Source: Candidatus Saccharimonadota bacterium
GTDB lineage: Bacteria > Patescibacteriota > Saccharimonadia > Saccharimonadales > Saccharimonadaceae
Direction: 5' to 3'
Assembly (NCBI GenBank): GCA_017404955.1
Contig: JAFRBH010000002.1
Span: 1-43,123 of the forward strand
Length of the DNA: 43,123 nucleotides
Positions 23,881 to 33,033 of the stretch are shown one piece after another. Below the pieces are notes generated by a model. That model saw only the letters and a program-made list of their open reading frames with translations, ran no database searches and had not been told where the DNA came from. Numbering within the stretch: the stretch's first letter is position 1; each line of letters starts with the position of its first letter. The position numbers and the translations under genes are program-made.

Positions 23881-25110
23881 CTAGAATTTTTTAAACAATT
23901 TTGAGAAAATTCCTTGTCCAGATTTTTTGGAAGACTTTTTGCTGTGTTTATTTTTGTGTTCAACCACGCCGTTATCTCTGGCAGCCATCATCGCAAGACC
24001 CACTGCCGCAGCATACTCTGGCTTTTCAATTGCATCAGCCACACCGCCAAGACCTTTTGGTGTGCCAATCTTAATAGATGCCTCAAGGGCATTCTTTGCA
24101 AATACTGCTACGTCTTTCAGCTTTGCTCCGCCACCCACCAGTACCATACCTTCCGGCAATTTGTGGTCGTATTTAGAAATCTTCAGCTCTTTTCTAATAC
24201 ATTCAAAAATCTCAGCAAGCCTGGCTTCAATAATCTCATTAATCTCAGCTTTAGAGAATGCAATTTCCTCTTTACCACTACGTACTAAAATTTCGCCATC
24301 AGCGCTCTCCCCTACTGGCTTAGCAATATAGCGTCTCTTGATATCTTCGGCAACTTTAGTATCAATCTGCAAAACAATTGCGAGATCATTAGTGATGTTA
24401 TTTGCACCCATAGGAATTACGCCAACATACTGGAGATCGCCTTCCTCAAAAATTGCCACACTGGTAGTCGCTGCACCAAGATCGATCACTGCTACACCGT
24501 TTTCCATCTGTTTTTCAGAAAGAACTGCTCTGGCGGCTGCTACTACGCTTGGTACTAATTTTTTCACTTCTACCTTAGCGCCTTCGGCAGCTTTACGCAA
24601 GTTTAAAGCATTTGGGGCAAGTGCAGAAATCACGCTAGCCTTAAGCTCTAGTCTTGCACCAGTCATACCAAGTGGATCTTTAATACTACTCTGGCCATCA
24701 AGTGTGTAAGAGAGTGGTAAAACATCCAAAATTTCCCTGTTGGCTGGCACTCTACCTACCACTGCCGCTTGCTCAACTCTAGCCATGTCATCATCAGAAA
24801 TCTCATGATCTTCCGGACCAACAGCAATCATACCTTCAGCCTTTACGCTCATCACGTGTGCACCATTAATTGATACATAGGCAGAATTTACCTCTATGCC
24901 ACTCATACGCTCGACTTCACCAAGCATCCTATCAATTGACTCTGCTGGGCCAGAAAGATTTGCCACTACGCCTTTACGCATGCCTGCGTTTGGACCTTCG
25001 TTGTAGCCAACTACCGAAATTTCTCCATCATGATTAATAGTCGCAACCACTGCTCGCACGTTTTCCGTACCAACATCAAGTCCTATCGCGTATTTCGTGG
25101 CTTCATCCAT
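23881..25110 (-). CDS. ftsA: Cell division protein FtsA
   Basis: 409 residues. Actin-like ATPase that tethers FtsZ to the membrane. Seen: phosphate-1 loop GLDVGTENVRAVVA, the SHS2-type 1C region, phosphate-2 VIDLGAATTSVAIF, adenosine motif VLVGGGAKLKDV, and a C-terminal amphipathic helix (GIFSKLFKKF) after a Lys/Ser linker for membrane binding. -10 TATAAT (25122-25117) ends 6 bases before the ATG; leaderless arrangement with TGC before the -10. Confidence 0.96.
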   Translation of the reverse strand: MDEATKYAIGLDVGTENVRAVVATINHDGEISVVGYNEGPNAGMRKGVVANLSGPAESIDRMLGEVERMSGIEVNSAYVSINGAHVMSVKAEGMIAVGPEDHEISDDDMARVEQAAVVGRVPANREILDVLPLSYTLDGQSSIKDPLGMTGARLELKASVISALAPNALNLRKAAEGAKVEVKKLVPSVVAAARAVLSEKQMENGVAVIDLGAATTSVAIFEEGDLQYVGVIPMGANNITNDLAIVLQIDTKVAEDIKRRYIAKPVGESADGEILVRSGKEEIAFSKAEINEIIEARLAEIFECIRKELKISKYDHKLPEGMVLVGGGAKLKDVAVFAKNALEASIKIGTPKGLGGVADAIEKPEYAAAVGLAMMAARDNGVVEHKNKHSKKSSKKSGQGIFSKLFKKF

Positions 25111-25129
25111 AGCCTCATTATAGCACTTA

Positions 25130-25876
25130 TTACGCTAGTGTCAAAATTTCGTAACCGTCTTCAGTCACTAAGATCGTGTGCTCACAGTGGCAGCCAAACG
25201 AACCGTCGTTCATTACTACCGTCCAACCACTACCGTCTTCAGCCACATGATTAGCGGGCTTGCCTAGGGATGACATCGGTTCAATACAAAGAGTGTCGCC
25301 TGGCTTTAAAATATAACCATGTCCGCGCCTACCATAATTTGGTACGTCTGGCGGCATATGCATTTTTTCACCGATAAAATGCCCAACATAATTCTCAATT
25401 ACTCCTAGTTTGCCTTTACGCAATACTTTTTCTACCGCATATCCAATATCACCAAGATGTGCGCCAGGCTTTACTTGTTCGATGCCTTCATATAGTGCAC
25501 TCTCAGTTACAGATATCATTTTTTTTACTGCCGGCGAGCCCTTGCCGCCAACTAACATTGTAAAAGCAGAATCAGTGTAATAGCCCTTATAACCAATCAC
25601 CATATCAAAAGAGACTTTGTCACCTTCCTCTAAAACATAATCTGTCGGTGCGCCATGGACTAGCTGCTCATTCACAGAAATACAAATCGCCCCTGGAAAG
25701 TCTTCTTCAAGCTCATCATACGCTACCGTCGCACCACGCTTCACTACCTCTTTTCTTACCCAGCTATCGATTTCCTTTTCGCTCATGCCAGGTTGCACAT
25801 ATTCCTTGAGGTCAAGAAGTAATTTTCCTAAAATTTTTCCACCCTCGCGCATTGCCTTGATTTTTTTCTGGTCCAT
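25130..25876 (-). CDS. map: Methionine aminopeptidase, type I
   Basis: 248 residues. Removes the initiator Met from nascent proteins. Metal ligands are visible as FDMVIGYKGYYTDSA (two Asp), VGHFIGEKMH (His), CIEPMSS (Glu) and CEHTILV (Glu). The start at 25876 (MDQKKIKAM) is chosen for CGGAG upstream and because it lies one base after the adk stop. Together with def and fmt in this window it completes the N-terminal Met-processing set. Confidence 0.95.
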   Translation of the reverse strand: MDQKKIKAMREGGKILGKLLLDLKEYVQPGMSEKEIDSWVRKEVVKRGATVAYDELEEDFPGAICISVNEQLVHGAPTDYVLEEGDKVSFDMVIGYKGYYTDSAFTMLVGGKGSPAVKKMISVTESALYEGIEQVKPGAHLGDIGYAVEKVLRKGKLGVIENYVGHFIGEKMHMPPDVPNYGRRGHGYILKPGDTLCIEPMSSLGKPANHVAEDGSGWTVVMNDGSFGCHCEHTILVTEDGYEILTLA

Positions 25877-25877
25877 C

Positions 25878-26501
25878 TTATTCTCCGTAGCTTTTTTCTC
25901 TCTCGAAAGCATCATTCTCTATACTCTCTGGATCATCTAGCGCCATCACTTTTACTAACTTTGGCATCATCTTGGAAATTACCTTCGTAACACGCTTAGT
26001 TACTTCATCGAAATCGCCCACGCCATCAACATCTACGACTGGGATGCCTCGTTCTTTAATCATAGGTAAAATTGAACAAGTTTTTTGTTCATATATCTTG
26101 TAGCGACGTTCAAATGCCTCCTTGGTATCATCAGCTCTGCCACGCTCCTCAATCCTGCGCCAAAGCTCATCTTTTGGCACATTTAGCACCACTACCCCTG
26201 CTAATTTGCCAAAGAAATTAGAACTATCATCATTAAGCAGAATCTCTGCTTGTTCCATATCTCTTGGATAGCCATCTAGAATGATGTCCATACCTTCTGC
26301 ATCAGCAAAAGCAATCTGTTTTTCCATCAGCTCTACCACTGTAGCATCATCAATCAGCTCCCCACGTTTTAAAGTTTCGTCAAACTGTCCGGTATCTCTT
26401 AAAACTTGTCCTACCGAAAGCCAACGAAGACCGTAAGTGTCAGCGATTGTCCTCCCTTGGGTACTTTTACCACTACCTGCTGGTCCAAAAAGTATAATCA
26501 T
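25878..26501 (-). CDS. adk: Adenylate kinase
   Basis: 207 residues. Interconverts AMP+ATP and 2 ADP. P-loop GPAGSGKST at residues 6-14, DGYPRDMEQAE, and the LID/arginine region ERGRADDTKEAFERR. The LID is of the short type without zinc cysteines. A C-terminal tail of about 30 charged residues extends beyond the usual end. ATG 26501 is preferred over the in-frame ATG at 26540, which lies upstream of the -10 box TGCTATACT (26529-26521); AAAGGAG stands before 26501. Confidence 0.95.
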   Translation of the reverse strand: MIILFGPAGSGKSTQGRTIADTYGLRWLSVGQVLRDTGQFDETLKRGELIDDATVVELMEKQIAFADAEGMDIILDGYPRDMEQAEILLNDDSSNFFGKLAGVVVLNVPKDELWRRIEERGRADDTKEAFERRYKIYEQKTCSILPMIKERGIPVVDVDGVGDFDEVTKRVTKVISKMMPKLVKVMALDDPESIENDAFEREKSYGE

Positions 26502-26520
26502 TTTTTCTCCTTTCACTTCT

Positions 26521-26529
26521 AGTATAGCA
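26521..26529 (-). promoter_or_regulatory. Extended -10 of adk-map
   Basis: TGCTATACT on the minus strand, leaving a leader of about 13 bases that contains AAAGGAG. Confidence 0.6.
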
Positions 26530-26532
26530 TAA

Positions 26533-26562
26533 AAAATCACCAGCGGTGAGACTGGTGATTTT
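26533..26562. terminator. Terminator after rpsU
   Basis: AAAATCACCAG (26533-26543) and CTGGTGATTTT (26552-26562) form an 11-bp hairpin, followed on the minus strand by a T6 run, just after the rpsU stop and before the adk promoter. Confidence 0.85.
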
Positions 26563-26568
26563 GAAAAC

Positions 26569-26787
26569 TTACTTCAAGCCTAGCTTGATGCGCTCTGCTT
26601 TTTCAGCCTTGCGCTCTTCACGAACGATAGCTTTTTTGCGGCGCTCAGTCTTAGAGATCGGTTTAGAAAAACGCATCTGGGATTTGGCTAGAGGCATCAT
26701 TCCGCTCTGTAAAACTTTGCGATTGAAACGACGAATAATATTCTCGTTAGCTTCGCTCTGATCTTTTCTTGTAACTTTTATTGCCAT
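26569..26787 (-). CDS. rpsU: Small ribosomal subunit protein bS21
   Basis: 72 residues, Lys/Arg-rich: MAIKVTRKDQSEANENIIRRFNRKVLQSGMM and a KPISKTERRKKAIVREERKAEKAERI helix, the bS21 pattern. The ATG at 26787 is used; the in-frame ATG at 26799 overlaps the -10 box TATAAT (26803-26798) and cannot be in that transcript. The leader is 10 bases at most. Follows recJ by 21 bases but has its own promoter. Confidence 0.93.
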   Translation of the reverse strand: MAIKVTRKDQSEANENIIRRFNRKVLQSGMMPLAKSQMRFSKPISKTERRKKAIVREERKAEKAERIKLGLK

Positions 26788-26808
26788 ATTAGACCCCATT
26801 ATACCAGA

Positions 26809-28410
26809 TTAGAAACAAAGTTTCAACCCTAAAATTCTGCCTTCTACGCTGCGGATTCCGTTCCATTCATTCTCTATCAGCGAAGTCCAGACATTAATTT
26901 TTTCACCCGCCTCTACCCTCAACCAATCTTCAGGGGCATTGAAAGCTATCAATTTCAAAGTTTTATCATCCCTTCCCCTAATTAACATTCTTAGATGTTG
27001 ATTTTTATCACCAATTCTATCAGCATTCAAAATCAACACCTCTGTCAATAAAATCACTGGCGCCAAATTTCCCTCTCCAAACGGCTCTAAGCGATTCAAC
27101 TCACCCACAAACTCCAGGTTAAGTTCTCCTAGCTCAGGCGTAGAAATATCTTCTATAGCTTCCAAAAATCTTCCCTGGTTTTTAAGCTTCAGGCTCTCGT
27201 AGTAACTATTTATTTTCTCTTTAAATTCCTCAAAATTGGCCTTTTCTAGTCTTACCCCACAAGCTTCTGCATGCCCGCCACCAGAGATCAATAAATTCTG
27301 GCACTCTGACACCGCTAGTGCTAAATTAAACTCCCCGAAGCTTCTTCCTGACCCCTTCAACTCCTTTGAAGTTTCCGCTAATACAAAGCTTGGCTTTCGA
27401 TATTTCTCAGTTAGTTTCCCCGCAATAATGCCAACCACACCTTCGCCCCAATTGCCTTTAACCACAATCACTGGGCTTTTTGGGGTTCCCGCCTTTTCTA
27501 TCTCTGACAAAGCCGCATTTTGTTGCTTTCTGCGCTCAGAATTTAACCTATCTAATTCTTTGGCCAAACTTGCTGCCTCCGCTCTGGAATTAGTGGTCAA
27601 AAGCTTTAAAGCCAGTTCTGCCGTCTCCATCCTCCCTGCAGCATTTAGCCTCGGCCCAATCTGAAACCCAATTGCATCAGTATTTATCTTATTTACCCCT
27701 GCTATGCGCATAAGCTCCTTTAGGCCCAATCGTCTCGTTTTCCCTAAAACCAACATGCCAAAACGGCAAATGATACGATTATCACCTGTAAGTTTCATTG
27801 AATCGCAAATCGTGCCAATCATCGCAAGATCTAAGAGCCATTTTTCTTGACCTTCAGGAATCAACCCAGCTTCTACCAGTGCTTTTGCCAACATAAAAGC
27901 TACACCCGCACCTGACAAATTTGGCTCCATTTCTATTCTTCTGGGGTTAATTACTGCTATCGCTTTTTCTGGAATCTCCCCCATAATTTCATGGTGGTCG
28001 GTTACTATTGTATCAATACCATTCTTTGTAAGTTCATCTATAATTTCTGCGTTATTGCTACCGCAATCTACCGTCACTATCAGATTAGCTCCCCATTCTT
28101 TGGCTCGTTCTACTAATCTTTTACTCATACCATAGCCATCAACAAACCTGTCCGGCAACATCATCTCTAACTCTGTTATTCCCGCAAGTTCCAACGTATC
28201 TTTCAAGATTGCAGTCGCCGTCACTCCATCAACATCATAATCACCATAAATTAGGACTTTTTCTCCCAGTTCCTTTGCTTGCAAAAGTCTTTTTACTGCT
28301 TTGTCTATATCTGGCAAGTTCGCTGGCGAAGTCAGATCTTCATATTTTGGGTCCAAAAAACTCTCATTAATGCCCCTAGCCTCTAAAATTTGCTGGAACA
28401 ATGTATTCAT
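26809..28410 (-). CDS. recJ: Single-stranded-DNA exonuclease RecJ
   Basis: 533 residues. DHH-family 5'-3' exonuclease working in RecFOR repair and mismatch repair. Motifs: GDYDVDGVTAT (D57, D59, D61), VTVDCG, TDHHE, RLNAAGRM, and DHHA1 motif SGGGHAEACGV, then a C-terminal OB domain. Length fits the compact bacterial form. AGAGG before the ATG; 11 bases after the winged-helix gene, so probably an operon. Confidence 0.95.
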   Translation of the reverse strand: MNTLFQQILEARGINESFLDPKYEDLTSPANLPDIDKAVKRLLQAKELGEKVLIYGDYDVDGVTATAILKDTLELAGITELEMMLPDRFVDGYGMSKRLVERAKEWGANLIVTVDCGSNNAEIIDELTKNGIDTIVTDHHEIMGEIPEKAIAVINPRRIEMEPNLSGAGVAFMLAKALVEAGLIPEGQEKWLLDLAMIGTICDSMKLTGDNRIICRFGMLVLGKTRRLGLKELMRIAGVNKINTDAIGFQIGPRLNAAGRMETAELALKLLTTNSRAEAASLAKELDRLNSERRKQQNAALSEIEKAGTPKSPVIVVKGNWGEGVVGIIAGKLTEKYRKPSFVLAETSKELKGSGRSFGEFNLALAVSECQNLLISGGGHAEACGVRLEKANFEEFKEKINSYYESLKLKNQGRFLEAIEDISTPELGELNLEFVGELNRLEPFGEGNLAPVILLTEVLILNADRIGDKNQHLRMLIRGRDDKTLKLIAFNAPEDWLRVEAGEKINVWTSLIENEWNGIRSVEGRILGLKLCF

Positions 28411-28421
28411 TTTTACCTCTG

Positions 28422-28721
28422 TTAGCCGATAGTCTTACCTTGGCTCTTGTTGCCAGAAAGTTGCTGGCTCTTAATCACCATACTCTGAAGCTCTTTTAGT
28501 AGCGGAAACTGTTTATTGGTCTGATAGATATTGGTATTTCCCTTCTTGGTAACAATCAAAAACTTGCCACGCTCCAAACGCTTCAATTCTCTCTGAATAT
28601 TGCCTGGATCTTCCTTAATCAACTTCGAAAGTGCTCTTACATGGGTCTTAAAATCAGGATATTTAGCAAAAACTACTAATATTTTTCGACGCACTCTAGA
28701 AGTGATAAACACATCCATCAT
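28422..28721 (-). CDS. Winged-helix DNA-binding protein (MarR/ArsR-like)
   Basis: 99 residues from ATG 28721. DVFITSRVRRKILVVFAKYPDFKTHVRALSKLIKEDPGNIQRELKRLERGKFLIVTKKGNTNIYQTNKQFPLLKELQSMV: the first part is a helix-turn-helix with a beta wing (GKFLIVTKKGNTNIYQ) and resembles small ArsR-like regulators. The start was chosen for GAGGTAAAAAG upstream and because the promoter (28757-28752) lies inside any longer reading. Divergent from priA; it may regulate recJ or itself. Target unknown. Confidence 0.75.
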   Translation of the reverse strand: MMDVFITSRVRRKILVVFAKYPDFKTHVRALSKLIKEDPGNIQRELKRLERGKFLIVTKKGNTNIYQTNKQFPLLKELQSMVIKSQQLSGNKSQGKTIG

Positions 28722-28751
28722 TTTCTTTTTACCTCGCTTTTCTTTCAACCT

Positions 28752-28780
28752 ATTATACATAGACCATGTAATTTTTACAA
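28752..28780 (-). promoter_or_regulatory. Promoter of the winged-helix gene and recJ
   Basis: TTGTAA, 17-base spacer, TATAAT (28757-28752) on the minus strand, with a leader of about 25 bases holding the ribosome binding site. Confidence 0.55.
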
Positions 28781-28827
28781 CATTTTTTAGCAATTTTCGT
28801 ACCAAATCATCGATTCTCACCCGCAAA

Positions 28828-28836
28828 TGCTATAAT
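28828..28836 (+). promoter_or_regulatory. Extended -10 of priA (leaderless arrangement)
   Basis: TGCTATAAT; the hexamer ends 6 bases before the ATG at 28843. Confidence 0.65.
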
Positions 28837-28842
28837 AAAACT

Positions 28843-30789
28843 ATGTTTTACGAGGTGATTCCAGTCAGACTTTTCCGAGAAGATGGTGGCATCTTGACTT
28901 ATGGTGCGCCAGAAAATGCTGGACCCCTTAAAAACGGTCAAGTCGTAGAAATCCCCTTGGGAAAAGGCAAAACTTACGGTATTGTCTCTAGAAAAGTATC
29001 GTCTGTAGATTTTAAAACTAAACCTATTTCCCGTGTGCTGTACGAAGAATCTCTCCCACCCCATATCTTGAAATCAATTTTTTGGCTATCAGAGTATTAC
29101 GATGCCCCGCTACCACTGGTCGCGAGAATGTTTTTACCACAAGGCATCGGCAAAAAACGTAGAAAAACTGCAGAAAGATCAAATAAAAAATTCGCATCTT
29201 CATCTAATATTCCTCTTAACTCTGCCCAACTTCGAGCCTTAAAAGAACTAAAATCTATTAATACTACTACGCGACTACTCTTTGGTATCACTGGTAGTGG
29301 TAAAACCAATATTTATCTTAAACTCAGTCAAGAAGTCCTAGATTCCGGTCATTCTGTTATTCTCTTAGTTCCAGAAATTGCACTTACTTCTCAACTAGTT
29401 CAGGTTTTTGAACAAACCTTTAGCGGTCAAATCTCTGTTATTCACTCTAATAAAACTGAAGCTGAACGTCAAATAATCTGGGAAAAAACTCTAAAATCCA
29501 CTATTCCCCAAATCATCATTGGTGCCCGCTCGGCGCTACTTTCACCAGTGCAAAATCTAGGTCTAATCATCATCGATGAGGCTCACGAAGAAGCATATTT
29601 CCAAGAGAACAATCCTCGTTATTCTGCGCTTCGCCTAGCTAGTTTTACGGCTGGAAACCTCAAAATTCCCTGCATCTACGGCACCGCTACTCCACTTGTC
29701 TCCGACTATCACCTAGCAAAATCTAAAAATTCTCTAGTCACCTTAGATCAGAAGGCTAAAATTAGTGCTAAAACCCCAAATATCAAAATTATTGACCTAA
29801 AAGACAACTCTCATTTCACTCGCAACCGTTATTTCTCTAATGAACTCCTGGGATCAATTGAGGATAACCTGAAGTCTGGCTACCAAACCCTAATTTTTCA
29901 CAATCGCCGCGGTTCCGCTTCTCTTACAATTTGCGAAAAATGTGGCTGGCAAGCACTCTGTCCTAACTGTTTCCTACCGCTAACTCTACATGCTGACAAT
30001 TATGAGCTCATCTGTCACACTTGTGGCTACAAGACTAATGTACCCACCTGTTGCCCAGAGTGCAAACACCCCAACATTATTCATAAAGGTTTCGGCACTA
30101 AGCTATTAGAAACAGAGATAAAAAAGCTCTTTAAAGATGCTAAAGTTGCTCGTTTTGATGCTGACAACAAGAAGCCAGAGACCCTAAACGCAAATTATGA
30201 CAAGGTCAAAAATGGAGACATCGATATTATCATCGGCACCCAAACTTTAGCTAAAGGGCTAGACCTTCCTATGCTTGCTACTGTTGGCGTAGTTCAGGCA
30301 GATAGCGGCCTCTCCCTACCGGATTTCTCTGCTGAAGAGAAGACCTTTCATTTGCTTTCACAAGTACTCGGTCGTGTCGGCCGTGGACACGTTGATAAAG
30401 CCGAAGCTTTCGTCCAAACCTATCAACCAGAGAGCGAAGTTATCAAATCTGGCATAAACTCTGACTATCAATCGTTCTATAATTACATCTTAAGTCGTAG
30501 AAAAATTGGTCATTTTCCACCATTTTATTATCTCGGTAAATTATCTATTACTTATAAAACTGAAGCCGCCAGCGTTAAATACATCAATTCCTATTATCGA
30601 CTAATCAAGAAGTCTAATAAAGTATTTGCCAGCTTGCCTACACCTGCTTTTCATGAACATACTACCTCTGGCTACACTTGGCAAATCGTACTACGCGCTA
30701 AATCTAGAAATGACCTATTATCTCTAGTAAAATCTTTACCGTCAAACCCCCATCTTCACCTAAGCCTAGACCCACCATCGCTACTTTAA
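28843..30789 (+). CDS. priA: Primosomal protein N' (PriA helicase)
   Basis: 648 residues, a little shorter than E. coli PriA. N-terminal 3'-DNA-binding domain (MFYEVIPVRLF...), Walker A GITGSGKT, helicase motif II IIDEAHEEAY, zinc-binding cysteines in CEKCGWQALCPNCFLPL and CHTCGYKTNVPTCCPECKHP, GFGTKLLETEI and IIGTQTLAKGLDLP. Restarts stalled replication forks by reloading the helicase. ATG 28843 is preferred to in-frame upstream ATGs, which lie before the -10. The last 9 bases overlap the convergent gene at 30781-31446. Confidence 0.95.
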   Translation: MFYEVIPVRLFREDGGILTYGAPENAGPLKNGQVVEIPLGKGKTYGIVSRKVSSVDFKTKPISRVLYEESLPPHILKSIFWLSEYYDAPLPLVARMFLPQGIGKKRRKTAERSNKKFASSSNIPLNSAQLRALKELKSINTTTRLLFGITGSGKTNIYLKLSQEVLDSGHSVILLVPEIALTSQLVQVFEQTFSGQISVIHSNKTEAERQIIWEKTLKSTIPQIIIGARSALLSPVQNLGLIIIDEAHEEAYFQENNPRYSALRLASFTAGNLKIPCIYGTATPLVSDYHLAKSKNSLVTLDQKAKISAKTPNIKIIDLKDNSHFTRNRYFSNELLGSIEDNLKSGYQTLIFHNRRGSASLTICEKCGWQALCPNCFLPLTLHADNYELICHTCGYKTNVPTCCPECKHPNIIHKGFGTKLLETEIKKLFKDAKVARFDADNKKPETLNANYDKVKNGDIDIIIGTQTLAKGLDLPMLATVGVVQADSGLSLPDFSAEEKTFHLLSQVLGRVGRGHVDKAEAFVQTYQPESEVIKSGINSDYQSFYNYILSRRKIGHFPPFYYLGKLSITYKTEAASVKYINSYYRLIKKSNKVFASLPTPAFHEHTTSGYTWQIVLRAKSRNDLLSLVKSLPSNPHLHLSLDPPSLL

Positions 30790-31446
30790 TAAGCCATTAT
30801 TAATTAATACCGTTTCTCTTATCGACCTACCCATATTATGTCCATCTTTCATACTAAAATATTTTTTAAGCTCTTCTACAATCCCCTTTCTTAAATCGAT
30901 TAAATTCACTCGCCAATCAATTATCTTTTCTAACTCATCATAAATCGCCACCAGTTCTGGAGAATTAATAATTAACTTCACACCAATTAGCCCTTCAACT
31001 TCATGAATAATCATCTCCTGCCAATGGAAATTGCGGCTTTTAACAATCTCAAGCCATCGCTCACAATTTAATTCGGTAATTTCCTGACCTTGGCATCTAG
31101 CTTTTTGCATCTGATAATACTGTGTGGCTCTCAGCTCTAACGGTGTCAAAATCGAAACTTTTTTATTTTCAGCTATCACTTTTGGCAAATCCGCACCAAA
31201 AAAGATAAATTTTTGTGCTGGATACCTTCTCTCTAGGTATTCGCCGCACTTTGCAGAAAGTGTCGAACTAGCCAAAATTACCACGTCTACTTCCCCTATG
31301 TAAGGAGCTATCTTTTCTGCTACTTCCTCCACCGAATGACAATTATCTCCAACCACCTTCTTCGCCTCTATTGGCAACTCTTTCTCGATATAATTTCCTA
31401 TATTTATTGCTGCCAGAGTTAAGTCAAAAACTAAAATTTCTATCAC
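30781..31446 (-). CDS. Aspartate/glutamate racemase-like protein, active-site residues altered
   Basis: 221 residues, GTG start with AAAGGG about 8 bases upstream. The first half follows the MurI (glutamate racemase) plan: ILVFDLTLAAINIGNYIEKELPIEA, then VDVVILASSTLSAKCGEYLERRYP where MurI has the ACNTAS motif, then FIFFGADLPKV. The catalytic Cys is replaced by Ser (ASST) and no GCTHYP motif is found near the C-terminus, so racemase activity is unlikely. It could be a divergent member of the superfamily or something else. Its 3' end overlaps that of priA by 9 bases. Confidence 0.4.
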   Translation of the reverse strand: MIEILVFDLTLAAINIGNYIEKELPIEAKKVVGDNCHSVEEVAEKIAPYIGEVDVVILASSTLSAKCGEYLERRYPAQKFIFFGADLPKVIAENKKVSILTPLELRATQYYQMQKARCQGQEITELNCERWLEIVKSRNFHWQEMIIHEVEGLIGVKLIINSPELVAIYDELEKIIDWRVNLIDLRKGIVEELKKYFSMKDGHNMGRSIRETVLINNGLLK

Positions 31447-31602
31447 AACTATTGCCCTTTCTGCATCATTATTGACTACAAATTAAATCATTGAAGTCAT
31501 CATAACACCTCTCGTTCCTGCAAAAATTGTCCAAAACCCGCTTATGCGATGCCTCGCTGCATAACCTTCACTATTCCACCGAAAAATGGTATAATTTACA
31601 GC

Positions 31603-32175
31603 ATGGAGATTATTACTACCCCAGACGAAAGACTCAGAAAAAAATCTACTAAAGTTAGCGTGATCGATGATGAGGTCAAAGAAATTATTGACCGCATGGT
31701 TGAAAACTCCCTTGAGTGGGAGAAAAAACACCCACACGAACTTTCTGCCGCTATGGCCGCGCCACAACTTGGCATCAACCGCCGCATCATCATCGTGCGC
31801 GATGATCTAGAAGATAAGAACAATAATCATTTTACTGCTCTTATCAACCCAGAAGTAATCAAAACCGAAGGTAAAACTATCAAAGATTACGAAGGCTGTC
31901 TCTCTGTCCCAGATATTTATGGTCTAGTTCCCCGTCCAGAAAAGGCCAAAGTAAAAGCTATACTAGAAGATGGTCGCGAAGTCCGCATTAAAACTTCTGA
32001 CTTCCTAGCTCGCACCCTTCTTCATGAGATTGATCACCTAAACGGTATACTTTTTATCGACCATATCAAAGATGACCCTGAGGCCTTCTATAAGATGAAC
32101 GACAAGGGAGATCTTGACCCACTCGACTACGACAAATTTGTCAAAAATAATCAGGAACTTTGGGGTGATGAATAA
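31603..32175 (+). CDS. def: Peptide deformylase
   Basis: 190 residues. Removes the formyl group from N-terminal Met. Motif 1 AAPQLGI (the usual GxGLAAPQ is AAMAAPQ here), motif 2 EGCLSVP with the metal-binding Cys, motif 3 HEIDHLNGILF with two metal His and the catalytic Glu. TATAAT (31590-31595) ends 7 bases before the ATG, so the mRNA is probably leaderless; the upstream in-frame ATG at 31549 lies before the promoter. Overlaps fmt by 8 bases. Confidence 0.95.
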   Translation: MEIITTPDERLRKKSTKVSVIDDEVKEIIDRMVENSLEWEKKHPHELSAAMAAPQLGINRRIIIVRDDLEDKNNNHFTALINPEVIKTEGKTIKDYEGCLSVPDIYGLVPRPEKAKVKAILEDGREVRIKTSDFLARTLLHEIDHLNGILFIDHIKDDPEAFYKMNDKGDLDPLDYDKFVKNNQELWGDE

Positions 32176-32965
32176 ACCTGAAATAATTTTCTTTGGTAAC
32201 GGACCCTTAGCCGATTATGCCTTGGCTACTCTTAGAGAAAACTGTAATATTATTTTCCACGCTCGCACCAAAGAGAACCTAGAAGAAGTCAAAACTATCA
32301 AGAAAACCCACCTCAAGGCCTACGGCGTACTTGCTTCCTTTGGCGTAATTGTCAAAAATGATATTTTAGACATCTTTGAGCCAGAGGGAATTTTTAACAT
32401 TCACCCCTCTTTACTTCCAAAATATCGTGGTCCTTCCCCAATAGAGACTGCCATCTTAAGCGGCGATACTGAGTTTTCTGTATCTGTTATGAAGCTTGTT
32501 CCAGAAATGGATGCCGGCCCAATTTATTATTCTAAGACCTTCGATTTTGATCTTACCACTCCCAAAGATGAAATTTACCGTGCGCTCGCTACCGATGCAG
32601 CTCACTATCTTTCAGAAGCTTTAGTCTCTGGAAACCTAAGTACCCCTGTCGCTCAAAAAGGCACTCCAACTTTCACCAAGAAATTCGATAAATCAATGTC
32701 GCCTTTAAAACCAGAGGAAAAAACTGCTATCGAGCTACTATGCCAGATTCGCGCTTTCTCTGGTTTCCCTAAAAGTACTTATCACTTTGGCGACTTAGAT
32801 TGCATTATTATCAAGGCACATGTAAAAGCTCCCGATGAAGAAATTACGAAGCGCACTCTACTTCTTGAATGTTATGACAAAAGCATTCTTATCATCGATG
32901 AGATTCAGCCGGCCGGCCGCAAAGTCATGAATGCTGAATCTTTCATCAATGGCTACCTGAAATAA
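32168..32965 (+). CDS. fmt: Methionyl-tRNA formyltransferase
   Basis: 265 residues, shorter than the typical 310. Formylates initiator Met-tRNA. The catalytic block FNIHPSLLPKYRGPSPIETAILSGD with Asn and His, and the Asp in EMDAGPIYYS, are intact. The C-terminal tRNA-binding domain is present but short (from about 185). Start inside the end of def (ATG in GGGGTGATG) with weak AGGAA upstream; the pair def-fmt is translationally coupled. Confidence 0.93.
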   Translation: MNKPEIIFFGNGPLADYALATLRENCNIIFHARTKENLEEVKTIKKTHLKAYGVLASFGVIVKNDILDIFEPEGIFNIHPSLLPKYRGPSPIETAILSGDTEFSVSVMKLVPEMDAGPIYYSKTFDFDLTTPKDEIYRALATDAAHYLSEALVSGNLSTPVAQKGTPTFTKKFDKSMSPLKPEEKTAIELLCQIRAFSGFPKSTYHFGDLDCIIIKAHVKAPDEEITKRTLLLECYDKSILIIDEIQPAGRKVMNAESFINGYLK

Positions 32966-33021
32966 CACCATTTTTTGCATTTTTATGTCATTTTCATGTT
33001 GATTTTTTACGGTATTCCGCT

Positions 33022-33027
33022 TATACT
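33022..33027 (+). promoter_or_regulatory. -10 box of the DUF5663-like gene (leaderless arrangement)
   Basis: TATACT with TTGATT 17 bases upstream; 6 bases to the ATG at 33034. Confidence 0.6.
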
Positions 33028-33033
33028 TAAATT

